This document shows, piece after piece, positions 37,744-45,982 of a stretch of DNA of 64,000 nucleotides (its first letter is position 1; every line of letters starts with the position of its first letter). The DNA comes from an uncultured Pseudomonas sp. (GTDB lineage: Bacteria; Pseudomonadota; Gammaproteobacteria; Pseudomonadales; Pseudomonadaceae), in the NCBI RefSeq assembly GCF_946885885.1, contig NZ_CAMPHN010000002.1, forward strand, positions 1 to 64,000, given 5' to 3'. The notes beneath the pieces are model-generated. The model made no database searches. It saw only the letters and a program-made list of their open reading frames with translations, and was not told the origin of the DNA. Made by a program: the position numbers and the translations under genes.

Positions 37744-38927
37744 TCGATCTAATGAGTTGGCTGCTCTGCGCGCTGCTGCTACCTATCCTGCTGCCGGTAC
37801 TGGTGTTGTTCGTGCAGGTCGCACTCGCCTGCCTGCCGGGTCGCGCTCAGCCTGCGTTGGCGGGGGCGCGTCCGCGGGTGGCGGTGTTGGTGCCAGCACA
37901 CAACGAGTCGACGGTGATAGTCGCGACGCTGAGTGCATTGCGACAGCAACTGCAGGTGGGTGATCGCCTGCTGGTGGTCGCGGACAACTGCTCCGACGAC
38001 ACGGCAACCCTGGCCCGAACGGCCGGCGCCGAGGTGATCGAGCGCAGTGATAGCCAGCAGCGCGGCAAGGGCTATGCCCTGGACTTTGGCGTGCGGCACC
38101 TGGCGGGCGACGCACCTGAAGTGCTGATCATCGTCGATGCCGATTGCCAGGTGGGCGAGGGCGCCATCGAGCGTTTGGCCCTCTGCTGCATCCAGTCCGA
38201 GCGCCCGGCCCAGGCGCTGTACCTGATGCATGCGCCCGAGGGTTCCGGCTTGAAGGTACGCATCGCGGAGTTCGCCTGGTGTGTGAAGAACCTGCTGCGC
38301 CCGACCGGTTGGGTGCGCCTCGGCTGGCCCTGTCAGCTGATGGGCTCGGGTATGGCCTTTATCTGGCGCGATCTGGCGCTGATCGACCTGGCCAGCAGCC
38401 ACTTGGTCGAGGACTTGAAGATGGGTTTGGACTTTTGCCGCAACGGCAAGCCGCCACTGTTCTGCCCCGATGCCAGGGTCAGCAGTTATTTTCCGCGCAG
38501 CGAGGAGGGCTTGAGCAGCCAGCGCACGCGCTGGGAGCATGGCCACCTTGGCGTCATCCTCGGCGATGCGCCCAAGTTGCTTGTCGAGTCGCTTGGGCAG
38601 CGCAACTGGAAGCTGTTGGGCATGACCCTCGATCTGCTGGTGCCGCCGCTGGCGTTATTGACCCTGGTGGCCGTTGCCGCTTTCGTCCTGAGCTGGCTGC
38701 TGTTCGGTCTGAGCGGGTTGCTGGCGCCAGCAATGATTGCCACGGTCGGGGTGGCGCTGCTGGGCGTTACCATCCTGCTGGCCTGGGCGCGCTGCGGGCG
38801 CGAGATTATTTCGTTTATGTCGCTGCTATATGCGCCCTTCTATGCGCTGAAGAAAATACCTCTGTACCTGGGTTTTTTACTGAAGCGCCAAGTCGATTGG
38901 GTGCGTTCGAAGCGGGATGACGATTGA
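37740..38927 (+). CDS. Family 2 processive-type glycosyltransferase, membrane-bound
   Basis: The 395-residue protein has an N-terminal membrane span, a GT-A domain (VAVLVPAHNESTVIVATL, VVADNCSDDTATLA, IIVDADCQVGEG), the acceptor loop HLVEDLKMGLD and the QRTRW motif (QxxRW), then three C-terminal spans. The D, D, ED, QxxRW set is that of membrane GT2 enzymes such as cellulose synthase relatives. It overlaps the preceding gene by four bases. Confidence 0.9.
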   Translation: MIDLMSWLLCALLLPILLPVLVLFVQVALACLPGRAQPALAGARPRVAVLVPAHNESTVIVATLSALRQQLQVGDRLLVVADNCSDDTATLARTAGAEVIERSDSQQRGKGYALDFGVRHLAGDAPEVLIIVDADCQVGEGAIERLALCCIQSERPAQALYLMHAPEGSGLKVRIAEFAWCVKNLLRPTGWVRLGWPCQLMGSGMAFIWRDLALIDLASSHLVEDLKMGLDFCRNGKPPLFCPDARVSSYFPRSEEGLSSQRTRWEHGHLGVILGDAPKLLVESLGQRNWKLLGMTLDLLVPPLALLTLVAVAAFVLSWLLFGLSGLLAPAMIATVGVALLGVTILLAWARCGREIISFMSLLYAPFYALKKIPLYLGFLLKRQVDWVRSKRDDD

Positions 38928-39664
38928 TGCAGACCTTGGCTTGGCAGCAACGCTGGCGCGCGCTTGTCGACAAACTTCGGGTGGTAGGCGATCTCGAAGA
39001 TGAACAGCGCTTGATTGAATGTTTGTCGAAGCCTGAGTCGGCGACAGTCCTGGGTTTCGTCAATGCCCATGCGATGAATCTGGCCGCGGGTAACGCGGCT
39101 TACTACCAGGCATTGGCGGCCGCCGATGTGCTGTTGCGCGATGGCTCCGGGATGACCATCTTGTTCCGCCGCCGCGGGCTGATGCCGGGGCTGAATATGA
39201 ACGGCACCGATTTCATCCCCAAGCTGCTCGCCGCTTACCGGGGTAGGCGCGTCGCGTTCTGGGGCACCCAGGAGCCGTTTCTGGCCAATGCGGTACGCCA
39301 CAGCGAAGCGCGCTTCGGCGTGCAGGTGGTGTCTTCCCAGCATGGTTTCGCCGAGCTGGAGGCCTACACCTTGCTTGCCCGGCAATTGCGGCCAGAGCTG
39401 ATCGTGCTGGGCATGGGCATGCCCAAGCAGGAACAGCTGGCCGCCAGGATCGTCGCCAGCGGCATGCCCTGTTTGGTGGTGTGCGGCGGGGCGATACTGG
39501 ACTTTCTCGGTGGCAAGGTCAGCCGCGCGCCCCGCTGGGTGCGCCGTCTCGGCTGCGAGTGGCTGTTCAGGCTGATGCTCGAACCCAGGCGCTTGTTCCA
39601 GCGCTATGTGCTGGGTAATCCGCTGTTTCTGCTGCGCACGCTGATCTGGCGCGATTCCGCTTAG
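38927..39664 (+). CDS. WecG/TagA/CpsF family glycosyltransferase (GT26)
   Basis: The 245-residue protein has VLGFVNAHAMNLA, ADVLLRDGSGMTI, MNGTDFIPKLLA and PELIVLGMGMPKQEQLAARI, and then GGAILDFLGGKVSRAPRWVRRLGCEWLFRL-type motifs. These enzymes add the second sugar (N-acetylmannosamine or a relative) to the lipid-linked primer. The start ATG shares its A with the stop of the previous gene (TGATG). Confidence 0.93.
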   Translation: MQTLAWQQRWRALVDKLRVVGDLEDEQRLIECLSKPESATVLGFVNAHAMNLAAGNAAYYQALAAADVLLRDGSGMTILFRRRGLMPGLNMNGTDFIPKLLAAYRGRRVAFWGTQEPFLANAVRHSEARFGVQVVSSQHGFAELEAYTLLARQLRPELIVLGMGMPKQEQLAARIVASGMPCLVVCGGAILDFLGGKVSRAPRWVRRLGCEWLFRLMLEPRRLFQRYVLGNPLFLLRTLIWRDSA

Positions 39665-39720
39665 CGGGCCGCCATGCCGAGCGACTACGCGGCGACTTAC
39701 ATATCAATAGAGTTTTGCAG

Positions 39721-40788
39721 ATGACGCCAAGCGAGTCCGAGGCAATCAAGATTTGTCGGGTGCTGTGCATATTTTTTATGAGCTACGTGCATGTGAACCC
39801 TGGTCTGGACAGTTTTGCCGGCGAGCTGCCCGCGCATTTGACCCTGCTTAAAGCTGTGCTCGCCGATACCCTGGGGCGGGCCAGCGTGCCTGCACTCAGT
39901 GTGTTGGGCGGATTTCTGGCGGTGGCGGCCTATGCGCGCCGAAACAACTGGGCGGTCTATGCTCGCGAGCGCTGGCAAACCCTGATGGTGCCGCTGATCA
40001 GCTGGAACGCCGTGATCATCCTGCTCTCTGTGCTGATATGGCTGGCCAGCGGCGCGCAGACGGCGGTGCTGCGCGAACTGCCGCGCCTGCAGTGGGCAGA
40101 ACTGCCGCTGCTGTTGGACCGGGTGACGGCCTACAACTATGGCTCGGCGACCACCGCGCTCAACTTCCTCAGGGACATCTTCGTCTGCTCGCTGCTGCTA
40201 CCTGTGCTGTTGGCGCTGCTGCGGCGTACCGGTGCGGCCGGCTTGGCGCTGCTCTGGTTGGCGGGGCTTACCCTGGGTTTCGCCCCGGTGGTCATGCGCC
40301 CATCTATCCTGATGTTCTTCTGCGCCGGCATCTATCTTGGGTTGCAGGGCAGCCTGTACCGGCCAAGCCTGGGCACGCTGAGCAAGTTGGCGGCAGCGCT
40401 GCTGGTGCCTTTGGCGGCGGTTGGGCTGGCTCCGCTGGTCGTCGACGAATACCGTGACAATGCGGCTGACGCGCTGTCGCGCCTGCTGGTGAGTGGCGCC
40501 TTCCTGCTGGCGGCCCACGGGCTGAGTCGGCTGGCAGTGGGCAGCCTGTTGGCGCGGTTGGACCCCATGATCTATCTGATGTTCCTCGCTCACGCGAGCA
40601 TCATGCTGGTGTTCTGGGGGATTTGGCAGAAAGCAGTGGGGCCAGGGCTGGAATGGCCGTATGGGCTCTTCTATAGCGGTGCCCCGTTGGCGACCTTGTT
40701 TGCCGTAGCGATGCTGCATCGTTGCCTAGCATGTACTCCGGCGCTCTTTCAGCGCGCCTTGGCCGGTAAGCCGTCAGCCCGGACGTGA
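39721..40788 (+). CDS. Acyltransferase 3 family membrane O-acyltransferase
   Basis: A 355-residue polytopic protein with about ten membrane spans. The opening AIKICRVLCIFFMSYVHVNPG carries the family's conserved R and H. Related proteins O-acetylate or O-succinylate EPS sugars, or are required for EPS synthesis. It ends the EPS island. A TTG at 39715 is an alternative start. Confidence 0.85.
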   Translation: MTPSESEAIKICRVLCIFFMSYVHVNPGLDSFAGELPAHLTLLKAVLADTLGRASVPALSVLGGFLAVAAYARRNNWAVYARERWQTLMVPLISWNAVIILLSVLIWLASGAQTAVLRELPRLQWAELPLLLDRVTAYNYGSATTALNFLRDIFVCSLLLPVLLALLRRTGAAGLALLWLAGLTLGFAPVVMRPSILMFFCAGIYLGLQGSLYRPSLGTLSKLAAALLVPLAAVGLAPLVVDEYRDNAADALSRLLVSGAFLLAAHGLSRLAVGSLLARLDPMIYLMFLAHASIMLVFWGIWQKAVGPGLEWPYGLFYSGAPLATLFAVAMLHRCLACTPALFQRALAGKPSART

Positions 40789-41357
40789 CGCGGCTTTGAT
40801 CAGATAGGGGGGGGCGGCTCGCTAGGTTTTTGCCAGGCAGGACACGCCATCCATAGTCAAAATGACGGCGCTAGCGTTATGCAATCCATTTACGTGAAGC
40901 ACGTTGCATTTCTTTTAGATCCTCAGCCATTAGGTGGGATGCAGCTTGCCGCGTCACGGTTCTGGTCATAGCTTGTTGTCACTGTTTCAGCGCGCGACGC
41001 CTAAGCGGTGCCGTGCTGGCGGCAGGGAGTGTGGAGGTCGGCCGACGGGGAGTGAGTTCCCTTCTGCCGGTTCCGTTTTTATGCGCCAACTCCTACATCT
41101 CGTCGGATTTCAATCCGCGATTCTCTGCTAACGATTTGCCAGCTCACAAAGCTCCGGCAGTCGTTCAGCCTGGCCCCGGGCTTCCGCTTCGGGCCTTACC
41201 CTCGAGCGTTACCAATGCTCGCCAGGCGCTCAAGCCAGAACGGATTCGTCCCGATTTTGGCTGCAGGCGTTCGGCCATGGATTGCTGCATCCGCACAATC
41301 TGAACTTGGGGTGGTAAGCAACCAGTCTAATTTTTTCACAAGAAAATAACGAATGCG
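40789..41357. other. Gene-poor boundary between the EPS island and the biosynthetic cluster
   Basis: About 570 bases with lower GC, a run of G residues near 40807-40814 and no reading frame with coding-like composition. I see no RNA gene, transposase or convincing terminator. It probably holds the far upstream control region of the cluster that starts at 41451 and may be an old insertion junction. Confidence 0.5.
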
Positions 41358-41377
41358 TATGTGTACACATGGGCATA
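41358..41377 (+). promoter_or_regulatory. Candidate ArsR-family operator upstream of the AroA-like gene
   Basis: TATGTGTACACATGGGCATA contains the perfect 12-bp palindrome ATGTGTACACAT. Without gaps it matches the sequence between the -35 and -10 of the local arsR gene: shared positions read ATGTG.A....TG.GCAT, and all but one of the remaining positions differ only by transitions. It lies about 75 bases before the first gene of the putative arseno-organic operon, as expected for repression by the local ArsR protein. Confidence 0.5.
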
Positions 41378-41450
41378 TGTTGATGTATGCTGCCGTCCGC
41401 TTGTTATTGGCTCAACGAGCCTTCGGATTGTTTTGTGATGGAGTACAGAC

Positions 41451-42740
41451 ATGGACTGCCTGCCGTTAATCCGCAATAAACGCGCCGATGCCTACGAGGC
41501 GCATATCCCCGGTTCCAAATCCTTCACCAATCGAGCGCTCATCCTCGCCGCCCATAGGCTGGGTCGCACCACCATTCATAACGCGCTGATCTGCGACGAC
41601 ACCTGCCTCTTGGCGAAGGCGTTGGATGCGTTCGGCGGTTTGCATGTCGAGCAGCATGCCGATTCCTTTGTGGTGGAGCGCACTTCTGAGCGTCTGACCG
41701 CCCCCGAGCTGCCGCTATTCATGGGCGGTGCCGGCACGCCCGCGCGCCTGATCCTGGCGTTTGCTTCCGGTGTCGAGGGGGAAACGCTGGTCACCGGCAA
41801 TGCACGGCTTAGCGAGCGGCCGATGCAGGACATTCTGAAAACCCTCGGCGATATCGGCATCCGCTATGAGTGCCTGAAACTCTCCGGCTGCCTGCCCGTG
41901 CGGATTCAGGGCGGCAAAATCCGGAAGAGCGATTGGCAGGTCAACGGCAGCGTCAGCAGCCAGTTCCTGACCAGTCTGCTGATTCATGCCTCCCAGCAGT
42001 CGCAGTTCGCCAGCCTGGACGTTCGGGTCAAGGGCCATCTGGTCTCCGAGCCTTACGTCAATATGACTCTATCGATGATGAATAGCGTGGGGCTGCGCGC
42101 CGAAAAGGTCGCCCAGGGCCACTACCGCGTTTATCCGGGGGCGGTGAACTGCCGCGATATTCGCGTGGAAGTGGATGCCTCCGGCATGTCCTATCTGTTG
42201 GCGGCCGCGGTGCTGACCCAGAGCACGGTGAGGGTTCCGGGTATCGACCTGGCATCCGCCCAGGGCGATGTCGGGCTGTTGCGCATTTTCGAGCAGATGG
42301 GCTGCGAGTTGCGCGAAGAAGACAATGCCGTGGTGCTGACGGGCAAGCCGCTCAGTGGCCTCGAAGTCGACATGGAAATCATGCCGGATGTGGTACTGAC
42401 CCTGGCGGTGGTGGCCACGCAGGCGGCCGGCCCGGTGACCATCAGCAATATCGCCAATTTGCGTATCAAGGAGTGCGATCGCATCGCCGCCTGTTGCGCC
42501 GAGCTAGCGCGATTGGGCGTTAAGGTCGATGAAGGCGAGGATTGGTTGCGCGTCTACCCGGCCGACGTCTTCACGCCGGCGTGTATTCATTGCTACGACG
42601 ACCATCGCGTCGCCATGGCGTTTTCGTTGCTGGGGCTGATCGCACCGGGAATTACGGTGGCGGAGCCCGCCTGCGTTTCCAAATCCTTCCCGGGCTACTG
42701 GGCCGAGATGCAGCGTTTCGTCGATTTCCACGCAGCCTGA
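41451..42740 (+). CDS. EPSP-synthase (AroA) paralog, candidate arsenoenolpyruvate synthase
   Basis: The 429-residue protein has the normal AroA length. Enolpyruvyl-transferase residues are kept: PGSKSFTNR, ARLSERP, SVSSQFLTSLL, EPYVNMTL, Asp in IMPDVVLT, Glu in RIKECDR, DDHRVAM and Lys in CVSKSFPGY. The PEP-site loop is altered: family GNAGTAMRPL reads GGAGTPARLI at 92-101, changing the Asn and the Pro known for glyphosate response. It lies first in a cluster with a PstSCAB-like importer, an iPGM-like enzyme, PKSs and ArsR. That context matches the AroA homolog proposed in Streptomyces to join arsenate to PEP. The activity is inference; an ordinary EPSP synthase cannot be excluded from sequence. 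Confidence 0.8.
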   Translation: MDCLPLIRNKRADAYEAHIPGSKSFTNRALILAAHRLGRTTIHNALICDDTCLLAKALDAFGGLHVEQHADSFVVERTSERLTAPELPLFMGGAGTPARLILAFASGVEGETLVTGNARLSERPMQDILKTLGDIGIRYECLKLSGCLPVRIQGGKIRKSDWQVNGSVSSQFLTSLLIHASQQSQFASLDVRVKGHLVSEPYVNMTLSMMNSVGLRAEKVAQGHYRVYPGAVNCRDIRVEVDASGMSYLLAAAVLTQSTVRVPGIDLASAQGDVGLLRIFEQMGCELREEDNAVVLTGKPLSGLEVDMEIMPDVVLTLAVVATQAAGPVTISNIANLRIKECDRIAACCAELARLGVKVDEGEDWLRVYPADVFTPACIHCYDDHRVAMAFSLLGLIAPGITVAEPACVSKSFPGYWAEMQRFVDFHAA

Positions 42741-42779
42741 GCTGCATCCATTAATTTCAACTGAAAGGGACTTATTGTT

Positions 42780-43556
42780 ATGAAAGTATGGGCAGGATTG
42801 TTGATGGCCATGGTTGCCGGATGGGCGAACGCCGAAACCATCACCTTGGCGGGCAGTAGCACCATCATGCCGCTAATGGAACAAATGATGCCGACGCTGC
42901 AAGCGCATGGCATCGATGCACGCATCCAGGGTGGCGGTTCCGGCGCCGGGATCAAGAGCACCAAGATGGGCATGGCGCAGATCGGCATGGTTTCCCGGGC
43001 GTTGACCGAGGACGAAAGCAAGGACTTCGATCATCTGGTCATCGCCCGCGATTGGGTGGTGCTGATCGCCAATAAGCAGCGAAACCTCAGCGACATCACA
43101 ACGCAGCAGGTCGTCGATATCTACAGCGGCAAAGTCAGCACCTGGGACGACGGCGAGCCGATCCATGCGGTCGGCAAGGAAGCGGGGCGCGCGACCAAGG
43201 AAGTGTTCGACGCCCACTTCGATCTGCTCGGCAAAACGCGCAAGGACCTGATCATCATCGGCGCCAACGGCCAGGCCATCACCTCGGTCGCCAACGACAA
43301 AAATGCGCTGGCCTATGTCTCCTATGCCGATGCCGAAGAAGCGGTGCTCAACGGCGAAAGTATCCGCATCCTGACCCTCGATGGCGAAAGCGGTACGCCG
43401 GAGAACGTCGCCGCGGGCAAGTACCTGCTGGCGCGCGAGCTTAACCTGGTGTTCCTGCGCAAGAACGCGGCGCTTAAAGAGCGTATGCGCCTGGTTCTGA
43501 GCGATGAGGCTGCGCGTAAGGTATTTCTCGATCACCACGTGATGCCGGTGCTCTGA
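42780..43556 (+). CDS. PstS-like oxyanion-binding protein, candidate arsenate binder
   Basis: The 258-residue protein has a signal peptide (MKVWAGLLMAMVAGWANA) and the PstS-2-type fold: ITLAGSSTIMPLMEQ, IQGGGSGAGIKS, IGMVSRALTEDE and VIARDWVVLIAN. In phosphate binders a later loop usually reads R-E-x-GSGTR; here it reads KEAGRATK (residues 133-140), so two of the oxyanion-contacting small residues and the Arg are changed. It feeds the permeases that follow. Given the cluster context, it may bind arsenate rather than phosphate; this is inference. Confidence 0.85.
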   Translation: MKVWAGLLMAMVAGWANAETITLAGSSTIMPLMEQMMPTLQAHGIDARIQGGGSGAGIKSTKMGMAQIGMVSRALTEDESKDFDHLVIARDWVVLIANKQRNLSDITTQQVVDIYSGKVSTWDDGEPIHAVGKEAGRATKEVFDAHFDLLGKTRKDLIIIGANGQAITSVANDKNALAYVSYADAEEAVLNGESIRILTLDGESGTPENVAAGKYLLARELNLVFLRKNAALKERMRLVLSDEAARKVFLDHHVMPVL

Positions 43557-43616
43557 CAACGCCCCACCCCGAACTCTCGGCTGGACGGGCCCGCCCGTTG
43601 ATATGGAAGTCATGTT

Positions 43617-44414
43617 ATGTACTGGATTACGGTCATATTGGCGCTGCTGCCCGTACTGATTGTGCTGTTCCCGGTCTGGAAGTCCTTGCCGTTCTTCGCC
43701 GGCATGCCCGCCACGGCCTGGTTGCAGCTGGATTGGGCGCCGGATAACGGCGATTTCGGCATCGGCGTGGCACTGTTCGGTAGCCTCTATATCGTGGCGC
43801 TGGCGTTGCCGCTGTGTATCCTGCTGGGCTGGCTGATGAGCCTGCAGTTGGCGGAAAACCGCAATCACTGGTTGGCCGGTGTGACCGTGTCGGTGCTCGA
43901 AGTCTGGGTATCGATACCTTCGGTGGTGGTCGGTGTCTGGGCTTTGTCCCAGTTGGCGCCGTTGGTCCGCGCCATCGAGGGTTCCGGCTATTGTGTGCTG
44001 ACCGCGGCCCTGGGGTTGACCCTGTTGATCTTCCCCACGGCCACGTTGCTGTTCTATCGCAGTTACACGGCGCATCAGTCTCGGTTCCAGGGGCTGGAAA
44101 AAACCTTCGCGCTCAATTCACTCGATCGCACGCTGTACTTTTTCAAAAGCCAGCCAGCCTTGCTCATGTCCACCATCAGTTACTGTTTCTGCCGGCTGTT
44201 CGGCGAAACCCTGGTGGTGTTGATGTTGGCGGGCAATAGCGTGCAGGTCACCGGTTCGCCGTTCGACAGCGTGCGTACCCTGACCGCGACCATCGCCCTG
44301 GAGATGGATTACGCCAGCGGCATGCATGAAACGGCGCTGTTCGCCTTGGCCTCGATTTGCCTGGTGGTGATTCTGCTGGTGTTGCTGCCCCAGTTCAGGA
44401 GTCGCCATGTTTAG
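43617..44414 (+). CDS. PstC-like ABC transporter permease
   Basis: The 265-residue protein has six membrane spans. The cytoplasmic loop just before the last spans (SRFQGLEKTFALNSLDRTLYFFKSQPALLMS, then RLFGETLVVLMLAGNS) is the EAA-type coupling helix of PstC proteins. It is the first permease of the oxyanion importer. The next gene starts inside its last codons (ATG at 44407). Confidence 0.87.
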   Translation: MYWITVILALLPVLIVLFPVWKSLPFFAGMPATAWLQLDWAPDNGDFGIGVALFGSLYIVALALPLCILLGWLMSLQLAENRNHWLAGVTVSVLEVWVSIPSVVVGVWALSQLAPLVRAIEGSGYCVLTAALGLTLLIFPTATLLFYRSYTAHQSRFQGLEKTFALNSLDRTLYFFKSQPALLMSTISYCFCRLFGETLVVLMLAGNSVQVTGSPFDSVRTLTATIALEMDYASGMHETALFALASICLVVILLVLLPQFRSRHV

Positions 44415-45186
44415 ACGGCAATGGCTGCTCTGGGCTTACCTGGCGCTGACCCTGGTTTTCATTGGTTTCTTCGTCGGACCCGTGGTGATCAAAACCACCA
44501 CCTTGGGCATCGTCGTGGGTACCTTGGTGGTGACGGTGGGAGCGGCGCTGATCGCGTTCTTCCCCGCCTATCTGCTGGCCGGGGTGCTGGCCAATATCAT
44601 GCCCGCGCCGCCCGCGGTGCGGGTCATGGCGCAGTTGTCTTCGTACATTCTGGCCGCCATGCCTTCGATCATTCTCGGGGTGATCGGCTTTCTGGTGTTC
44701 TGCAACCTGTTGGGGCTGGGCTGGTCGATGCTGTCGGCCATGCTCACGCTGTTGTTGCTGCTCTATCCGACCATGGTGACGGCGTTTCTTCAGGTATTGG
44801 CGCCCTTGCGTGAGCGCTACTTGCTGCATGCGAAAGCCTATGGCGTCGGGCCGCTGGAGTTCCAGTTCCGGCTGATGCTGAAGATGAACCGCAAGCAGTT
44901 ATTCGAGGTTTTCGTGCTGGGCTGGGCCACGTCCTTGGGCGACACCGCCGCGGTCATGCTGACCTGCGGCGCCCTGACCGGTTTCCCAAGCAGCCTGCTG
45001 GATTCGGTACGGCTGATCAATTACCACATCTACATTCTGGCCATGGATACGCCCGGCGGCATGATCGAGGCGAAATCGCTCTCGCTATTGCTGCTGCTCG
45101 GGCTGATTTCCATCCTGGTGATCCCCCGCGTCGCATTGACCCTTTATCAAAAAAGAACCGCACGAACCGCACAAGGATGGGCTTGA
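44407..45186 (+). CDS. PstA-like ABC transporter permease
   Basis: The 259-residue protein has six spans and an EAA-type loop RERYLLHAKAYGVGPLEFQFRLMLKMNR, followed by GWATSLGDTAAVMLTCG, which resembles the PstA stretch after the loop. It overlaps the PstC-like gene by eight bases and pairs with it to form the channel of the importer. Confidence 0.87.
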   Translation: MFRRQWLLWAYLALTLVFIGFFVGPVVIKTTTLGIVVGTLVVTVGAALIAFFPAYLLAGVLANIMPAPPAVRVMAQLSSYILAAMPSIILGVIGFLVFCNLLGLGWSMLSAMLTLLLLLYPTMVTAFLQVLAPLRERYLLHAKAYGVGPLEFQFRLMLKMNRKQLFEVFVLGWATSLGDTAAVMLTCGALTGFPSSLLDSVRLINYHIYILAMDTPGGMIEAKSLSLLLLLGLISILVIPRVALTLYQKRTARTAQGWA

Positions 45187-45187
45187 G

Positions 45188-45982
45188 ATGAATAGAGCTA
45201 TCGATTTCTCGTTCGAACATTTCCTCGATCACAGTCCGAACCACGGCATCGAAATCCGTGATTTGCATGTCAGCGCGGGCAGCCGCCGGATTCTCGAAAT
45301 ACCCCAGCTGCGCATCCCGAAAACCGGGGTGATCGCCATGATGGGGCCGTCCGGCTGCGGCAAAAGCACGCTGCTCAAGGCGCTGGCCAGCCTGCATGAC
45401 GACTCCATACGGGTGAATGGCCATATCGATGTGCGCTGTTGTGCCGAGGAAGTCAGGATTCCCTCCTCGCGCTTCGCCATGATCTGGCAGCAACCCACCG
45501 TATTTCCCTGTTCGGTGTACGACAACCTGAAGATTCCGTTGCGTAAACGCGGTATTTCCCGTGGCGAATGGCCCGCGCAGATGAGTCATGCCCTTGAGCA
45601 GACCGGGCTGTTGGCGGAGCTGGGCAGCGCTTGGATGCGGGTCAATGCGCAAACCCTTTCCGGTGGCCAGCAGCAGCGCCTGTGCATCGCCATGGGGCTG
45701 CTGAAGAACGCCGACATCCTGCTGTTCGACGAGCCCACCTCGGCGCTCGATCCGATTTCCACGGAAAAGATCGAACGCATCATGGCCCGCCTGGGTCGGG
45801 AAAAGCTGGTGCTGCTGGTGACCCACAGTGTCGGCCAGGCCAAGCGTCTAAGCGAATACACCGCGATGTTTTGTTGCGTGGACGGTGTGGGGCAGCTGTG
45901 CGAATACGGCGCCACTCAACAGATCTTTAAAATGCCGCGCGCGGAACAGAGCCGGCGCTTCATTCAGTTGGAGGTGGGTTGA
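45188..45982 (+). CDS. PstB-like ABC transporter ATPase
   Basis: The 264-residue protein has Walker A GPSGCGKST, a Q-loop in WQQPTVFP, signature LSGGQQQRLCIAMG, Walker B ILLFDEPTSALDP and switch His in LLVTHSVGQA. The sequence VFPCSVYDNLKIPLR and the short DDSIRVNGHIDV segment are PstB-like. It powers the oxyanion importer. The stop overlaps the start of the next gene (TGATG), tying import to the phosphoglycerate-mutase-like enzyme. Confidence 0.92.
   Translation: MNRAIDFSFEHFLDHSPNHGIEIRDLHVSAGSRRILEIPQLRIPKTGVIAMMGPSGCGKSTLLKALASLHDDSIRVNGHIDVRCCAEEVRIPSSRFAMIWQQPTVFPCSVYDNLKIPLRKRGISRGEWPAQMSHALEQTGLLAELGSAWMRVNAQTLSGGQQQRLCIAMGLLKNADILLFDEPTSALDPISTEKIERIMARLGREKLVLLVTHSVGQAKRLSEYTAMFCCVDGVGQLCEYGATQQIFKMPRAEQSRRFIQLEVG

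Noticed and set aside
41013..41303. 96-codon frame in the gap before the AroA-like gene
   Set aside because: Irregular composition and no recognisable motif or ribosome-binding site; treated as non-coding.
42780..45982. Ordinary phosphate-starvation Pst system
   Set aside because: No phoU follows, no Pho box was seen, the GSGT loop is altered and the genes lie inside a biosynthetic operon; kept as the main alternative for the importer.
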